Source: Aurantibacter crassamenti (GTDB taxonomy: Bacteria > Bacteroidota > Bacteroidia > Flavobacteriales > Flavobacteriaceae). From it: a DNA stretch of 64,000 bases. Below are positions 43,738-51,370 of the stretch, one piece after another (positions within the stretch are counted from its first letter, which is position 1; every line of letters starts with the position of its first letter). Position numbers and translations under genes: made by a program. Where the stretch lies: positions 2,967,409-3,031,408 of the forward strand of contig NZ_JAFBGM010000001.1 of the NCBI RefSeq assembly GCF_016811105.1, in the 5' to 3' direction. The notes under the pieces were generated by a model. The model was given only the letters and a program-made list of their open reading frames with translations. It was not told the origin of the DNA and searched no databases.

Positions 43738-44217
43738 TTAGGGACCAAATACTTTTAGCCATTTCGTTTTATTTTTTCTAAAAAGAATTGCCCCAATAAG
43801 TAATATTAATATAGTAGCTAGACCGACCATTCCAAAAAAAGGAGCTTTAGGAATTCTTGTTAAAATTTCAGCACCAAATGCTGAATAAAGCCCAATTACA
43901 GACCAATACATAAATGAAAAATGCCGAAGTTTCCATGTGTTTGTTGGCTTTTTGGTCCAAATAGGAATCATACCAAGTAATATTGTCAATAAACTGAAAA
44001 GAGTCGCATAATGAAAAATCCCCCATGCATTGAATAATCTATAAATCATGAGGGCGGTTAAAATCAGAACCCCCATACTAATTAAATATAGATACCCCAT
44101 TTTCACGTGCAGTTTTGTTCCTTTTTTTAGCATTAAAACAAGAGTTCCGAATAAAAGAGCACTGCAAGATGAAATTAAATGAATTAATCCTGTAGAATCG
44201 CCAACTAAATTTTCCAT
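43738..44217 (-). CDS. DUF2306 membrane protein
   Basis: 159 aa with four membrane helices. GLIHLISSCSALLFGTLVLMLKKGTKLHVKMGYLYL at the start and the His-rich FHYATLF and WKLRHFSFMYW segments fit DUF2306, whose conserved His residues lie at helix ends. An inner-membrane protein of unknown function. Unit ends match over nine bases (GTTGGCATT). Confidence 0.8.
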   Translation of the reverse strand: MENLVGDSTGLIHLISSCSALLFGTLVLMLKKGTKLHVKMGYLYLISMGVLILTALMIYRLFNAWGIFHYATLFSLLTILLGMIPIWTKKPTNTWKLRHFSFMYWSVIGLYSAFGAEILTRIPKAPFFGMVGLATILILLIGAILFRKNKTKWLKVFGP

Positions 44218-44331
44218 CTATTGATTACGTTAACTATTTGAAATTCAAAAATCCAATTATTTTTGAGAATCAAATATTTTTTAAATCTGAAATGTAGTTT
44301 ATTAAGGATGAACGGTTTTTTAATGAATGCC

Positions 44332-44452
44332 AACTGTTGGTGTTAGAATAGAAACGGATTAAAACGCATACCTTTTGGTGTATGAACGATTGTGAATATA
44401 AAAAAGCGCGTTGTTTAAGCACCAAAGCTGCTATTATTTTTTATACATTGTT
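44332..44452. repeat. attC-like site, divergent (site 15)
   Basis: AACTGTTGGTGTTAGAATAG start; inner CATACC-TTTTGGTGTATG hairpin; end AGCTGCTATTATTTTTTATACATTGTT. It has T instead of G after AAC. Confidence 0.65.
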
Positions 44453-44480
44453 ACCTACTGCGATTTTTTCAGAAGTTTCT

Positions 44481-45404
44481 TTATGTTATTTTGTTAAATG
44501 TGGTTTTTGTAAGTTCGAGACTACCATTCCACAGGTCTTTTTGAAAAATCTTGTTATAAGAATCAACAGATGTTTTGACTACTTTCCCATCCGAGAAATA
44601 TATTCCCTTCAAGTCTTTGTACTTTTCAGAATACGCAAGTTTTGCTAAATTTTTTCCTGCTTGAGCTGGTGTATGTATGTTGCTTTTAAATAGGGTCAAA
44701 ACTGGGAATACGTTTTTCCATAAAAATCGCATAACAGGTGAATAAGTTTTGGCAAGTCCTGTTCCTGGTGTCATTCCTGGGTCATAGGCATTTACCCTAA
44801 TGTTTGTTTTTTTTAAGCGCTCTTGCAATTCATATGTGGTCATTATGTTACACAATTTTGAAGTAGAATATCTTCTTTGTCCAACAATATTTTGTTTTTC
44901 GGAAGTTTCTTTTGAGAAAGCAAGCTCTTGAACACTGGTATAAATTGGTGGTTCTATTGGTGTTTTAAGTGCTGGGTCGTGTGTTTCGCTAGATGTGAAT
45001 GTTATGTGTCCATTATTTTTCATAAAAGGAAGTAATTGCATAGTCAAAGCAAATGCTCCGAGGTGATTTACACCAAATGTCTGCTCAAATCCATCTGCCG
45101 TATATTGTGTTTTGCCAATATTCTGTACTCCTGCATTATTTATCAAGATAGAAATTGAATTGTTTTTTTCTTTGGCAAATGATATAGAGAACTTTCTTAT
45201 AGATGCTAAAGAAGCCAAATCTAATTCCAAGCATTTTAGGTTTTTATGACCAGTCTTGTCTTTTATTTTTTCTATTATGTCTTTTCCTGCTCTAATATTT
45301 CTGGCAGAAATGATAATTTGTTCGTTTTTGGCAATTTGAGCCATTTGTAAGGCACATTCAAATCCAATTCCACTGGTTGCTCCTGTAATAATAATTGAAT
45401 CCAT
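44481..45404 (-). CDS. Short-chain dehydrogenase/reductase
   Basis: 307 aa from the ATG at 45402-45404 (MDSIIITGATSGIG). Cofactor motif TGATSGIG, structural NNAGVQN and active-site YSTSKLCN are all present, with catalytic Ser in TFTSSETHD. It belongs to the retinol-dehydrogenase/protochlorophyllide-reductase-like SDR group. It is the second gene of a unit led by a Crp-family regulator, and a dyad shared with that regulator's own upstream region lies 60 bp before the start. Confidence 0.88.
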   Translation of the reverse strand: MDSIIITGATSGIGFECALQMAQIAKNEQIIISARNIRAGKDIIEKIKDKTGHKNLKCLELDLASLASIRKFSISFAKEKNNSISILINNAGVQNIGKTQYTADGFEQTFGVNHLGAFALTMQLLPFMKNNGHITFTSSETHDPALKTPIEPPIYTSVQELAFSKETSEKQNIVGQRRYSTSKLCNIMTTYELQERLKKTNIRVNAYDPGMTPGTGLAKTYSPVMRFLWKNVFPVLTLFKSNIHTPAQAGKNLAKLAYSEKYKDLKGIYFSDGKVVKTSVDSYNKIFQKDLWNGSLELTKTTFNKIT

Positions 45405-45463
45405 AATTTTTTGATTTCTATTAAAATGATGAAGCAAAGTTCAGCACTTCGAAAGCAAAAACT

Positions 45464-45479
45464 TTTGCCATTTGGCAAA
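45464..45479. promoter_or_regulatory. Shared operator upstream of the SDR gene
   Basis: TTTGCCATTTGGCAAA is a perfect 7-2-7 dyad. A near-identical copy precedes the adjacent Crp-family gene (46154-46169). Confidence 0.7.
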
Positions 45480-45529
45480 TAATGAATTCATGTATATTTA
45501 ATTCATTTTAAAGGTTACATGGAATTCGT

Positions 45530-45545
45530 ACCGAAAGCCTTCGGT
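45530..45545 (-). terminator. Hairpin after the Crp-family gene
   Basis: ACCGAA-AGCC-TTCGGT (6-bp stem) lies 8 bp beyond the regulator stop; no strong T tract, so termination may be partial. Confidence 0.4.
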
Positions 45546-45552
45546 GCTCATT

Positions 45553-46119
45553 TCAGATGCTTTTTCGAATCCTGCTTAATGATGATTGCGTGATTCCTAA
45601 ATAAGAAGCGAGATAGGATAGCGGAATTCTGTTGGCTAAATTCGGAAACTTTTCAAGAAAATTTAGATACCTTGTTTTGGCATCTTCGGCTAACATAGGA
45701 CTTAGTTTATTTACCTTTTCAACCAATGCTTTTTCTGTTATTTTGTAGATAATTCCGTCCCACTGAATGATAGTAGCTGACAAATCGTTGAGTGATTCTG
45801 TAGAAAATACAAGTAGTGTACAATCTGTTACAGCCTGTACATATTCTGAAGAGGGAATTTTTTGATTGAAGCTGTTTATGTCTACTGCAAAATTGTTTTC
45901 ATCAATAAAGTATTTGGTTATTTCATCCCCATTGCTGTTGTAGTAACATACACGTAAAATACCTTTTTCAATAAAAGCTACTTGTTTTGGTATTTTTCCT
46001 GCTTCGGAAAAGTAATCGCCTTTGTTTAACTCTAATACCTGTGCTTTTCTCTTTATCAAGTCAATTTGCTGTTGATTTAGCTGCCCAAATTCCAATAGAT
46101 AGTTTATTAATTTGTCCAT
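45553..46119 (-). CDS. Crp/Fnr family regulator (SDR unit)
   Basis: 188 aa from the ATG at 46117-46119 (MDKLINYLLEFGQLNQQQ), which aligns with the start of the other short Crp proteins here; an ATG at 46137 would add six residues. Beta-roll about 25-120, helix-turn-helix LASYLGITQSSLSRIRKSI at the very C-terminus. It precedes the SDR gene. Both genes have the same 16-bp dyad upstream, so autoregulation and control of the SDR gene are likely. Confidence 0.87.
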   Translation of the reverse strand: MDKLINYLLEFGQLNQQQIDLIKRKAQVLELNKGDYFSEAGKIPKQVAFIEKGILRVCYYNSNGDEITKYFIDENNFAVDINSFNQKIPSSEYVQAVTDCTLLVFSTESLNDLSATIIQWDGIIYKITEKALVEKVNKLSPMLAEDAKTRYLNFLEKFPNLANRIPLSYLASYLGITQSSLSRIRKSI

Positions 46120-46153
46120 AGTCACAAAGATTGTCATTACATTTTATTCGGAA

Positions 46154-46169
46154 TTTGTCAAATGGCAAA
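46154..46169. promoter_or_regulatory. Shared operator upstream of the Crp-family gene
   Basis: TTTGTCAAATGGCAAA, a 7-2-7 dyad with one mismatch, same arms as the site at 45464-45479. Confidence 0.7.
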
Positions 46170-46222
46170 AAGCTTGATTGGTTTTTGTAATATGTTATTG
46201 TACGGTTTTTCTGGTTGCTGGT

Positions 46223-46345
46223 AACGTGTTTGTATATGGCTTGTTGCGGGTTTACGTACCTAATTTAGCAAATAAAAACCGAACAGAAAATCCGAAAGGA
46301 TTTTCGTAAGTAGGCTCGAACTAGCAATGAACTATATACTCTGTT
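46223..46345. repeat. attC-like site, class A (site 16)
   Basis: AACGTGTTTGTATATGGC start, CCTAATTTAGCAAATA, hairpin GAAAATCC/GGATTTTC, AACTAGCAATGAACTATATAC and a GTT end. 123 bp. Confidence 0.85.
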
Positions 46346-46359
46346 AGCAACAGTTTTTT

Positions 46360-46818
46360 CTATTTGTTCGTTAAAGTTTCTATAATAACTTCTAATCTGT
46401 CCAAGGCAGAGCCCCAACCATTGTAGAATCCCATTTCTTCTTGTTGCTTGCAATATTCAGGTGTAGCGTGAATAACGCTAAAAGTAAATTTTGTTTTATC
46501 TCCATCTGCTTCAAAGTAGGTTTGAAGCTCAACATTTTCTGTCATAGGTTTAAAATCGGCAGAAGTAATTATTTTCTTCAATTCTTCAATTTCCTTATAT
46601 GTTCCTTCTGATATAAATTCGTTACCATCTGGCATAGGCATTGAGTATTTCCATTTTCCTCCAACTTCAAAATTATGTTCTATAACTTTAATATTCATGC
46701 CATTTGGTGCCCACCATTTTAATATGTGTTCAGATTGTGTCCAAGCATCCCAAACTAATTTTATAGGTGCGTTAAATATTTTCTCAATTGTTAGGGTTCT
46801 GTTTGCTAAATCCCTCAT
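46360..46818 (-). CDS. SRPBCC/AHSA1 domain protein
   Basis: 152 aa. The domain start LTIEKIFNAPIKLVWDAWTQSEHILKWWAPNG and the closing GFYNGWGSALDRLEVIIETL are the classical AHSA1-type signatures. It binds a small hydrophobic ligand in a helix-grip pocket. It overlaps the ArsR-type gene upstream by four bases, so they are translated together. The pair occurs again in another unit (52289-53580). Confidence 0.88.
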   Translation of the reverse strand: MRDLANRTLTIEKIFNAPIKLVWDAWTQSEHILKWWAPNGMNIKVIEHNFEVGGKWKYSMPMPDGNEFISEGTYKEIEELKKIITSADFKPMTENVELQTYFEADGDKTKFTFSVIHATPEYCKQQEEMGFYNGWGSALDRLEVIIETLTNK

Positions 46819-47141
46819 TTTTTTTCGTTTTTTGTTTGTATTTGATTTATATAGTTTTCAAAAGAATCTATTCTGTCTTCCCATAACTTATTGTACTGTT
46901 TTATCCATAAAAAAGCTGGAATCAATTTTTGAGGCTGTATTATACATAATCGCTCTCTTCCAATTTGGTTGAAATCGATTATTCCACATTCGCTTAGTAT
47001 TTTTAAATGTTTAGAAATAGCAGGTCTGCTGATTTCAAACTTTTCTGCTACTTCGTTTACACTTAAAGTTTTAGTTGCAAGTAATTCAATAATATCTCTT
47101 CTAACAGGGTCTGCAATTGCTTGGAAAACATCTCTTCTCAT
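46815..47141 (-). CDS. ArsR-family winged-helix regulator
   Basis: 108 aa. Winged helix: QAIADPVRRDIIELLATKTLSVNEVAEKFEISRPAISKHLKILSECGII. No metal-binding cysteine pair (ELCVC) is seen, so this is the ligand-independent or ligand-unknown subgroup commonly paired with SRPBCC proteins. It has its own consensus promoter overlapped by two dyads, which it probably binds itself. Unit ends match over ten bases (GTTAGCAACA). Confidence 0.9.
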   Translation of the reverse strand: MRRDVFQAIADPVRRDIIELLATKTLSVNEVAEKFEISRPAISKHLKILSECGIIDFNQIGRERLCIIQPQKLIPAFLWIKQYNKLWEDRIDSFENYINQIQTKNEKK

Positions 47142-47163
47142 AAATAGCGTAACTGTTCGGTTA

Positions 47164-47195
47164 CAAATATATATGTAATCATTCGGTTACGCAAA
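47164..47195 (-). promoter_or_regulatory. Consensus promoter and operators of the ArsR-SRPBCC unit
   Basis: On the minus strand TTTG - 20 nt - TATATTTG, the complete Bacteroidetes -33/-7 promoter, 22 bp before the ArsR ATG. Two similar dyads (GTAACCGAATGATTAC and GTAACCGAACAGTTAC) overlap it. Confidence 0.75.
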
Positions 47196-47254
47196 TAAAT
47201 AACTGAAAAATAATTTAGTTATTGATTTCGGATGTTTGAGTGATAATTGTTGCT

Positions 47255-47376
47255 AACGTTTTGTGTATGGTTAGTTGTGTTGGCAAGAATAAAATAATAA
47301 AAGAAAACGAACCACAGGAGAATCGGTTTGAATTGCCGAATAGGGGAGAACCCAACAATTAATTATACAGGCAGTT
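47255..47376. repeat. attC-like site, divergent (site 17)
   Basis: AACGTTTTGTGTATGG start, end ATTATACAGGCAGTT. The middle is unlike classes A-C. The terminal GTTA gives the stop codon of the metallopeptidase-like gene. Confidence 0.6.
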
Positions 47377-48295
47377 ATCTATCGTTTTTCAATTCTAAGA
47401 TTTTAACCACTTTATTTCCAAAATTCTTAATCAATAATTCATTCAGTTCTTTATCGTTAATACGACCAACTTTGTCAGGATTGATGTCAATGAGAAAATC
47501 GCGGAATTTGTTGAGAAAATCATCTCCGAATTTTATATAGAGTTCTTTAGCTTTAAGATAGAATTGAGTTTGATACCAACCATAGTTCTGTCCTTGTTTT
47601 AACACTTCAAAGTAATCTTCTTCAAATTGTTCTAAAGATTTGAATCTTAATTCTCCCCATTTGTTTGCATTAATTAGAAATTGTTGATACACATCCATAC
47701 GATTGAATACATCTTGTGTTTCCAAATTTTTGGCAGCTGCTACTTGGCATAAGTTTCCAAATATTTCATTCAACCAATGTCTTTGAGTACCATTTTCAGT
47801 TCTGAAAAATTGATATAAATGACCTAGTTCGTGGAGTGATAATGCATCTCGATAAAATAAATCTAGATTTAATTCTTTGCCAAAATGTTGTTTTAATGTT
47901 CCTAATATCGAATCTGGTAATTGTTTTAATCCTTGTTCGGCTCGCATTGCCATTACAGAATTATCTAAACCCAAAACAATATTTCCTTGATAATGGGCTT
48001 GTGGCATTCCAGGAGGAGGAGAAAAAGCATATTTGTTCCAGTTAGGGTTGTCAACAAATAATACTGCAAATTTTAAATCTTCATCAAATATTTCATCAAA
48101 AAAAATCTTTGCTTCCTCAAGATTATTTATGGTACTCTTAATATTCTCTGGGTTTTCAGCAGTACATAATATTTTAAATGAATTTGAAAAGTCAATTTTA
48201 TATAACCCTTCATGTTTTGTTCTATCTATCCATTCAGAACTGACTTGTTTACACGAAGTAACTAGGATTATTAAAACAAGTATATAGATTTTCAT
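47375..48295 (-). CDS. Lipoprotein with HExxH metallopeptidase motif
   Basis: 306 aa from the ATG at 48293-48295; an ATG three codons upstream is an alternative. Lipobox LVTSCKQ (Cys at about 15). A zinc-type motif SLHELGHLYQF (HExxH) is followed about 24 residues later by WLNEIFGN with a Glu that could be the third ligand, as in gluzincins. The rest is helical. Cell-envelope peptidase activity is inferred. The stop codon TAA is formed by the recombination core at 47374-47377. Confidence 0.72.
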   Translation of the reverse strand: MKIYILVLIILVTSCKQVSSEWIDRTKHEGLYKIDFSNSFKILCTAENPENIKSTINNLEEAKIFFDEIFDEDLKFAVLFVDNPNWNKYAFSPPPGMPQAHYQGNIVLGLDNSVMAMRAEQGLKQLPDSILGTLKQHFGKELNLDLFYRDALSLHELGHLYQFFRTENGTQRHWLNEIFGNLCQVAAAKNLETQDVFNRMDVYQQFLINANKWGELRFKSLEQFEEDYFEVLKQGQNYGWYQTQFYLKAKELYIKFGDDFLNKFRDFLIDINPDKVGRINDKELNELLIKNFGNKVVKILELKNDR

Positions 48296-48317
48296 AATGT
48301 TCATTCAAATGAATGCC

Positions 48318-48507
48318 AACGTTCTTGTATATGTATCGTAGCGCATAAAAAGATACTAACTTTTCGGATAAACACAGAGCCGAATATTTATATTTTGTTT
48401 TTAATTTATCTATTCTAAAAAACAAATCCAAAAGATTTGGCGACCTTATGAATATATACAGACCTTTGCGTAAAAACCTAAACACCACATTAATTATAGG
48501 CATTGTT
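48318..48507. repeat. attC-like site, class C-like (site 18)
   Basis: AACGTTCTTGTATATG start, AACAAATCCAAAAGATTTGGCGACC hairpin, ATATATACAGACC, AATTATAGGCATTGTT end. 190 bp. Confidence 0.75.
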
Positions 48508-48521
48508 GGCAAAAGTTATTT

Positions 48522-48938
48522 TCAGTCCAAGAAGATTTCCAACAACTTTTCATCTACTACAAATGTATTGTCTACCACATCAACACCACTTAAGTTACCC
48601 CAGTCACAACAACCATTTCCTTCTTTTAAAAATTCATAAGAGTATTCAATAAGTGAACTCTTAAAACTTAATTTATGGTTACCATTTATTTCATTTTCTG
48701 GATAAACAATTAATATTCCGTCTCTAACGAATAAGTCAATTTGCTCATTTTCATTACTTGTAATAGAAAAGTCGTCTTCTGTAAGCTGTTCTGTTAAAAC
48801 AATATTTTCCCCATCATTTTTTGAAGTTAATTTTACTTGATAATTAACCGCTTCGCATATAACAGTGGAGCAATCTTCATTTTTGTTCTCACAATTAATT
48901 AGCACAAGACCAACGAAAAATATCAATAACCTATTCAT
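48522..48938 (-). CDS. Hypothetical lipoprotein
   Basis: 138 aa. Lipobox LVLINCEN (Cys at about 16), then CSTVICEAVNYQVKLTSKNDGENIV and a beta-rich region, with a second Cys pair GNGCCDWGN near residue 108. The four Cys outside the lipobox may form disulfides. A short immunoglobulin-like beta domain is plausible but not recognised as a named family. Left and right unit ends agree at 8 of 10 positions. Confidence 0.6.
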   Translation of the reverse strand: MNRLLIFFVGLVLINCENKNEDCSTVICEAVNYQVKLTSKNDGENIVLTEQLTEDDFSITSNENEQIDLFVRDGILIVYPENEINGNHKLSFKSSLIEYSYEFLKEGNGCCDWGNLSGVDVVDNTFVVDEKLLEIFLD

Positions 48939-49005
48939 AGAAATTAATAATTAGTGTTTTTGTATAAGATGGTTATTGCCAAAATGGTTGCTTTTAATTT
49001 TTGTT

Positions 49006-49188
49006 AACGGTTTGCGTATGAAACGTAGCGGGTAAAACGACGCTTACTTTTTGGATAACAAAGAGCCAAATTTTTTATTTTATCTTTTCTATTTTAAAAG
49101 CCAAATAAGAATTTCGCGGTCTTTGTAAATAAGCTCAGACTTTTCAATTTAGTACTTAATAGCTATGTTTTTTACACAGCGTGCAGTT
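49006..49188. repeat. attC-like site, class B/C mixed (site 19)
   Basis: AACGGTTTGCGTATGAAACGTAGCGGG start, AAAGCCAAATAAGAATTTCGCGG, AGCTATGTTTTTTACACAGCGTGCAGTT end. Confidence 0.68.
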
Positions 49189-49191
49189 GGT

Positions 49192-49572
49192 TTAATCTTT
49201 ATCATATTCTGTTAATGAAATTAAGTTTCCATCAGGGTCTTTAAACCAAGCAATTTTTGCTTTACTCGGAGCAATCCAAATACCCAATTCATCTTGGTCG
49301 AAATAATTATATCTTTCAAATTTCACTCCTTTTTTATTTAAAGATTTTACTTGAGACTCTATCTCTTTAATTTTAAACCCTAAAACTGTAAATGGGTGTG
49401 GATTAAATTTTTCAACAACTGTAATCCTTAAAAATGCTCCTTTTCCTTCGAACTCTAATGCGTAAATATTTTCAGATACTAATTTTAGTCCTAGCGTATT
49501 TATGTAGAATTGTTTTGACTGTTCTGTTTTACTGGTTGGTAAGAAGGCTGTTATTGTTGGTTCTTTTAACAT
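49192..49572 (-). CDS. VOC family (glyoxalase-like) protein
   Basis: 126 aa. The VOC beta-alpha-beta-beta-beta halves are LPTSKTEQSKQFYINTLGLKLVSEN and IAWFKDPDGNLISLTEY. Related proteins include glyoxalase I and bleomycin/fosfomycin-binding proteins; the conserved C-terminal Glu of the metal site is present (LTEYD). Substrate unknown. Single gene; its stop is just inside the unit from the site. Confidence 0.83.
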   Translation of the reverse strand: MLKEPTITAFLPTSKTEQSKQFYINTLGLKLVSENIYALEFEGKGAFLRITVVEKFNPHPFTVLGFKIKEIESQVKSLNKKGVKFERYNYFDQDELGIWIAPSKAKIAWFKDPDGNLISLTEYDKD

Positions 49573-49637
49573 ATGGTTTTATAATCTGCTATTTGTTGAG
49601 CTATCGAATACAAGTTCGATTTGACTCACTTGCTTCT

Positions 49638-49877
49638 AACGTTTTGGTTATGGCAAGTAGGGCAGGTACGCCGTCTGCGATGGCAGCGGGCGAGTTTATG
49701 CGCTGGCATAGTTTCCGTCTGCGCACGAAGCTAAAGCTAATTGTTTAGTTTTATTTTTTCTTGTCCAAAGCTAAATTTGAATATTTCGCTAACGTATAAT
49801 TTTCAATTTTGCGACCTCATAAAAATACACAAACCTTTCGATTAAGCCCGAAGCCCGTATTGTTTATAGGTTGTGTT
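49638..49877. repeat. attC-like site, class B, longest (site 20)
   Basis: 240 bp. AACGTTTTGGTTATGGCAAGTAGGGCAGG start, an extra GATGGCAGCGGGCGAG block, GCGCACGAAGCTAAAGC, TTTCGCTAACGTATAATTT, GCCCGTATTGTTTATAG and a GTT end. Its left arm is class C, its right arm class B. Confidence 0.8.
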
Positions 49878-49924
49878 ACCCATTGTAGTTTTCCGTCTAA
49901 TTATTCCAGACTGCTTTAGTTCTA

Positions 49925-50335
49925 TTAAGGCGAAGTGGATAAAGGAATTTTAAATTTCTCTTTTACCAACAATAAAACTCCAACCGTAACTTCAATAGAT
50001 TCAAATACTAAAAAATTAATTTGAGTTGGGCTCAAGAATCCAACCATTATACTTCCCACAATGCGAAATACAATAAATGACCCAATAATGATAGTTGCTA
50101 GAAGAGCTGAATAAATCCAAGTCCCACTAAGGTATTGCAACAATAAAATGGCAACACCTATTCCTGTCATTAACCCAGTATATATGAGAATAAACGCGAT
50201 TTCTCCATCTGAATTAATTGCGTTTAAGTCAATTCGTTTCAGTTTAGCAGGAACATCAAACAAAATGGAAAGACCCGAAACTAAAAAATAAAGAGCCATT
50301 AAGTTTGTAAATAAATATCCTAGTTTCTTTTTCAT
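49925..50335 (-). CDS. DUF4345-like membrane protein
   Basis: 136 aa with four membrane helices. DLNAINSDGEIAFILIYTGLMTGIGVAILL matches the conserved first part of DUF4345-type proteins. Inner membrane, unknown function. Single-gene unit with left and right ends matching at 13 of 14 positions, among the best in the array. Confidence 0.75.
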   Translation of the reverse strand: MKKKLGYLFTNLMALYFLVSGLSILFDVPAKLKRIDLNAINSDGEIAFILIYTGLMTGIGVAILLLQYLSGTWIYSALLATIIIGSFIVFRIVGSIMVGFLSPTQINFLVFESIEVTVGVLLLVKEKFKIPLSTSP

Positions 50336-50358
50336 GTTCTATTTTCACTATAATGGGT

Positions 50359-50515
50359 AACGCTTGAGCTAAAGCTTATTGTTTAGTTTATTTTTTCTTG
50401 TCCAAAGCTAAAATTGAATATTTCGCTAACGCGTAATTTTCAATTTTGCGGACTTCATAAAAATACACAAACCCAGTGACTAAGCTCGAAGCCCGTATTG
50501 TTTATAGGTTGTGTT
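50359..50515. repeat. attC-like site, class B, compact (site 21)
   Basis: AACGCTTGAGCTAAAGCTTATTG start, TCCAAAGCTAAAATTG, TTTCGCTAACGCGTAATTTTC, AAATACACAAACCC, GCCCGTATTGTTTATAG and a GTT end. The outer TAGTGCGG arm is missing. Confidence 0.8.
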
Positions 50516-50523
50516 GTAAAACG

Positions 50524-51204
50524 TTATTTCCCTTTGAAGAACTCAACTTGAAATTCGTGTTCGCCCCAAAATACTTTTAATACAATAGATTTTTCACGAT
50601 TTGCAAGAATTTCATATTTATACTTATCTCCAGCAGTACTCAATTCCTTTTTTAAAGGGTCGTTACTTTCTTTAAATTCTAATTCAAAGTTGCAATCATC
50701 TTGCCAATTTATGACCAATAATGAGTAAGTCCGTCCGTTATCCATCCTTTCTAGAAACATATTCTTAGAAATTGTTACATGAGTTGTGTCAGGAACGATA
50801 TTTGTCTTATTAGTGAGATAATAAAAATCTCCAGATTTTAAATCATCACAAGTCAAATTAGCCTGTTTTACTATTTTCTCTTGTTCTTCTTTTTCTTGAT
50901 TAGAAAATATTCCAATGGCGTAATCGCAATTCTTTAACATTCTGACTCCAACCTTATTTCCAAGGTCTTCGGTATCGATATCCGAAAATGCTTCAACTTT
51001 ATAGACTTCTTTTAATTCCTTCATATTTTTTACAAGGAGTTCCTCAAAACAGGGTTTCATTCCAGAAGGGCTTTGTACTTTTTCCCTTTCTAAACATTTA
51101 CATAGTTTCCGTGAAAATTTATCGTAAACATCTTGTGATGAAGAGGATATAGGAATTAGATAGATTATAACAATTATTAGGACGTGTTTGAAAGTATGGT
51201 TCAT
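50524..51204 (-). CDS. Hypothetical secreted protein
   Basis: 226 aa. Signal peptide about 1-23. The mature N-terminus has a three-Cys pattern (KLCKCLEREKVQSPSGMKPC), a motif shared by several flavobacterial secreted proteins, then helical and beta segments (TYSLLVINWQDDCNFELEF). No catalytic motif recognised. The start codon is 17 nt inside the unit boundary and the unit ends match at 13 of 14 positions. Confidence 0.65.
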   Translation of the reverse strand: MNHTFKHVLIIVIIYLIPISSSSQDVYDKFSRKLCKCLEREKVQSPSGMKPCFEELLVKNMKELKEVYKVEAFSDIDTEDLGNKVGVRMLKNCDYAIGIFSNQEKEEQEKIVKQANLTCDDLKSGDFYYLTNKTNIVPDTTHVTISKNMFLERMDNGRTYSLLVINWQDDCNFELEFKESNDPLKKELSTAGDKYKYEILANREKSIVLKVFWGEHEFQVEFFKGK

Positions 51205-51217
51205 TATAATGTTTTAC

Positions 51218-51361
51218 AACGTGTTTGTGTATGATTTCGTTGCGTGTTTCAGCAACTAATTTAGCAAATATGAACCGAACCTGCCAGCCGGCAGGCTGGT
51301 AGAAAATCCGCGAGGATTTTCGCAAGTAGGCGAGTACTAGCAATGAATTTTATACGTTGTT
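51218..51361. repeat. attC-like site, class A with GC insert (site 22)
   Basis: AACGTGTTTGTGTATG start, CTAATTTAGCAAATA, CCTGCCAGCCGGCAGGCTGG (51280-51299), hairpin GAAAATCC/GGATTTTC, TAGCAATGAATTTTATAC and a GTT end. Nearly identical to site 3. Confidence 0.87.
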
Positions 51362-51370
51362 GTGCTTACG

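Noticed and set aside
48249..48512. 87-codon frame across site 18
   Set aside because: It runs through the palindromic site and into the next gene's start; its composition is that of the repeat.
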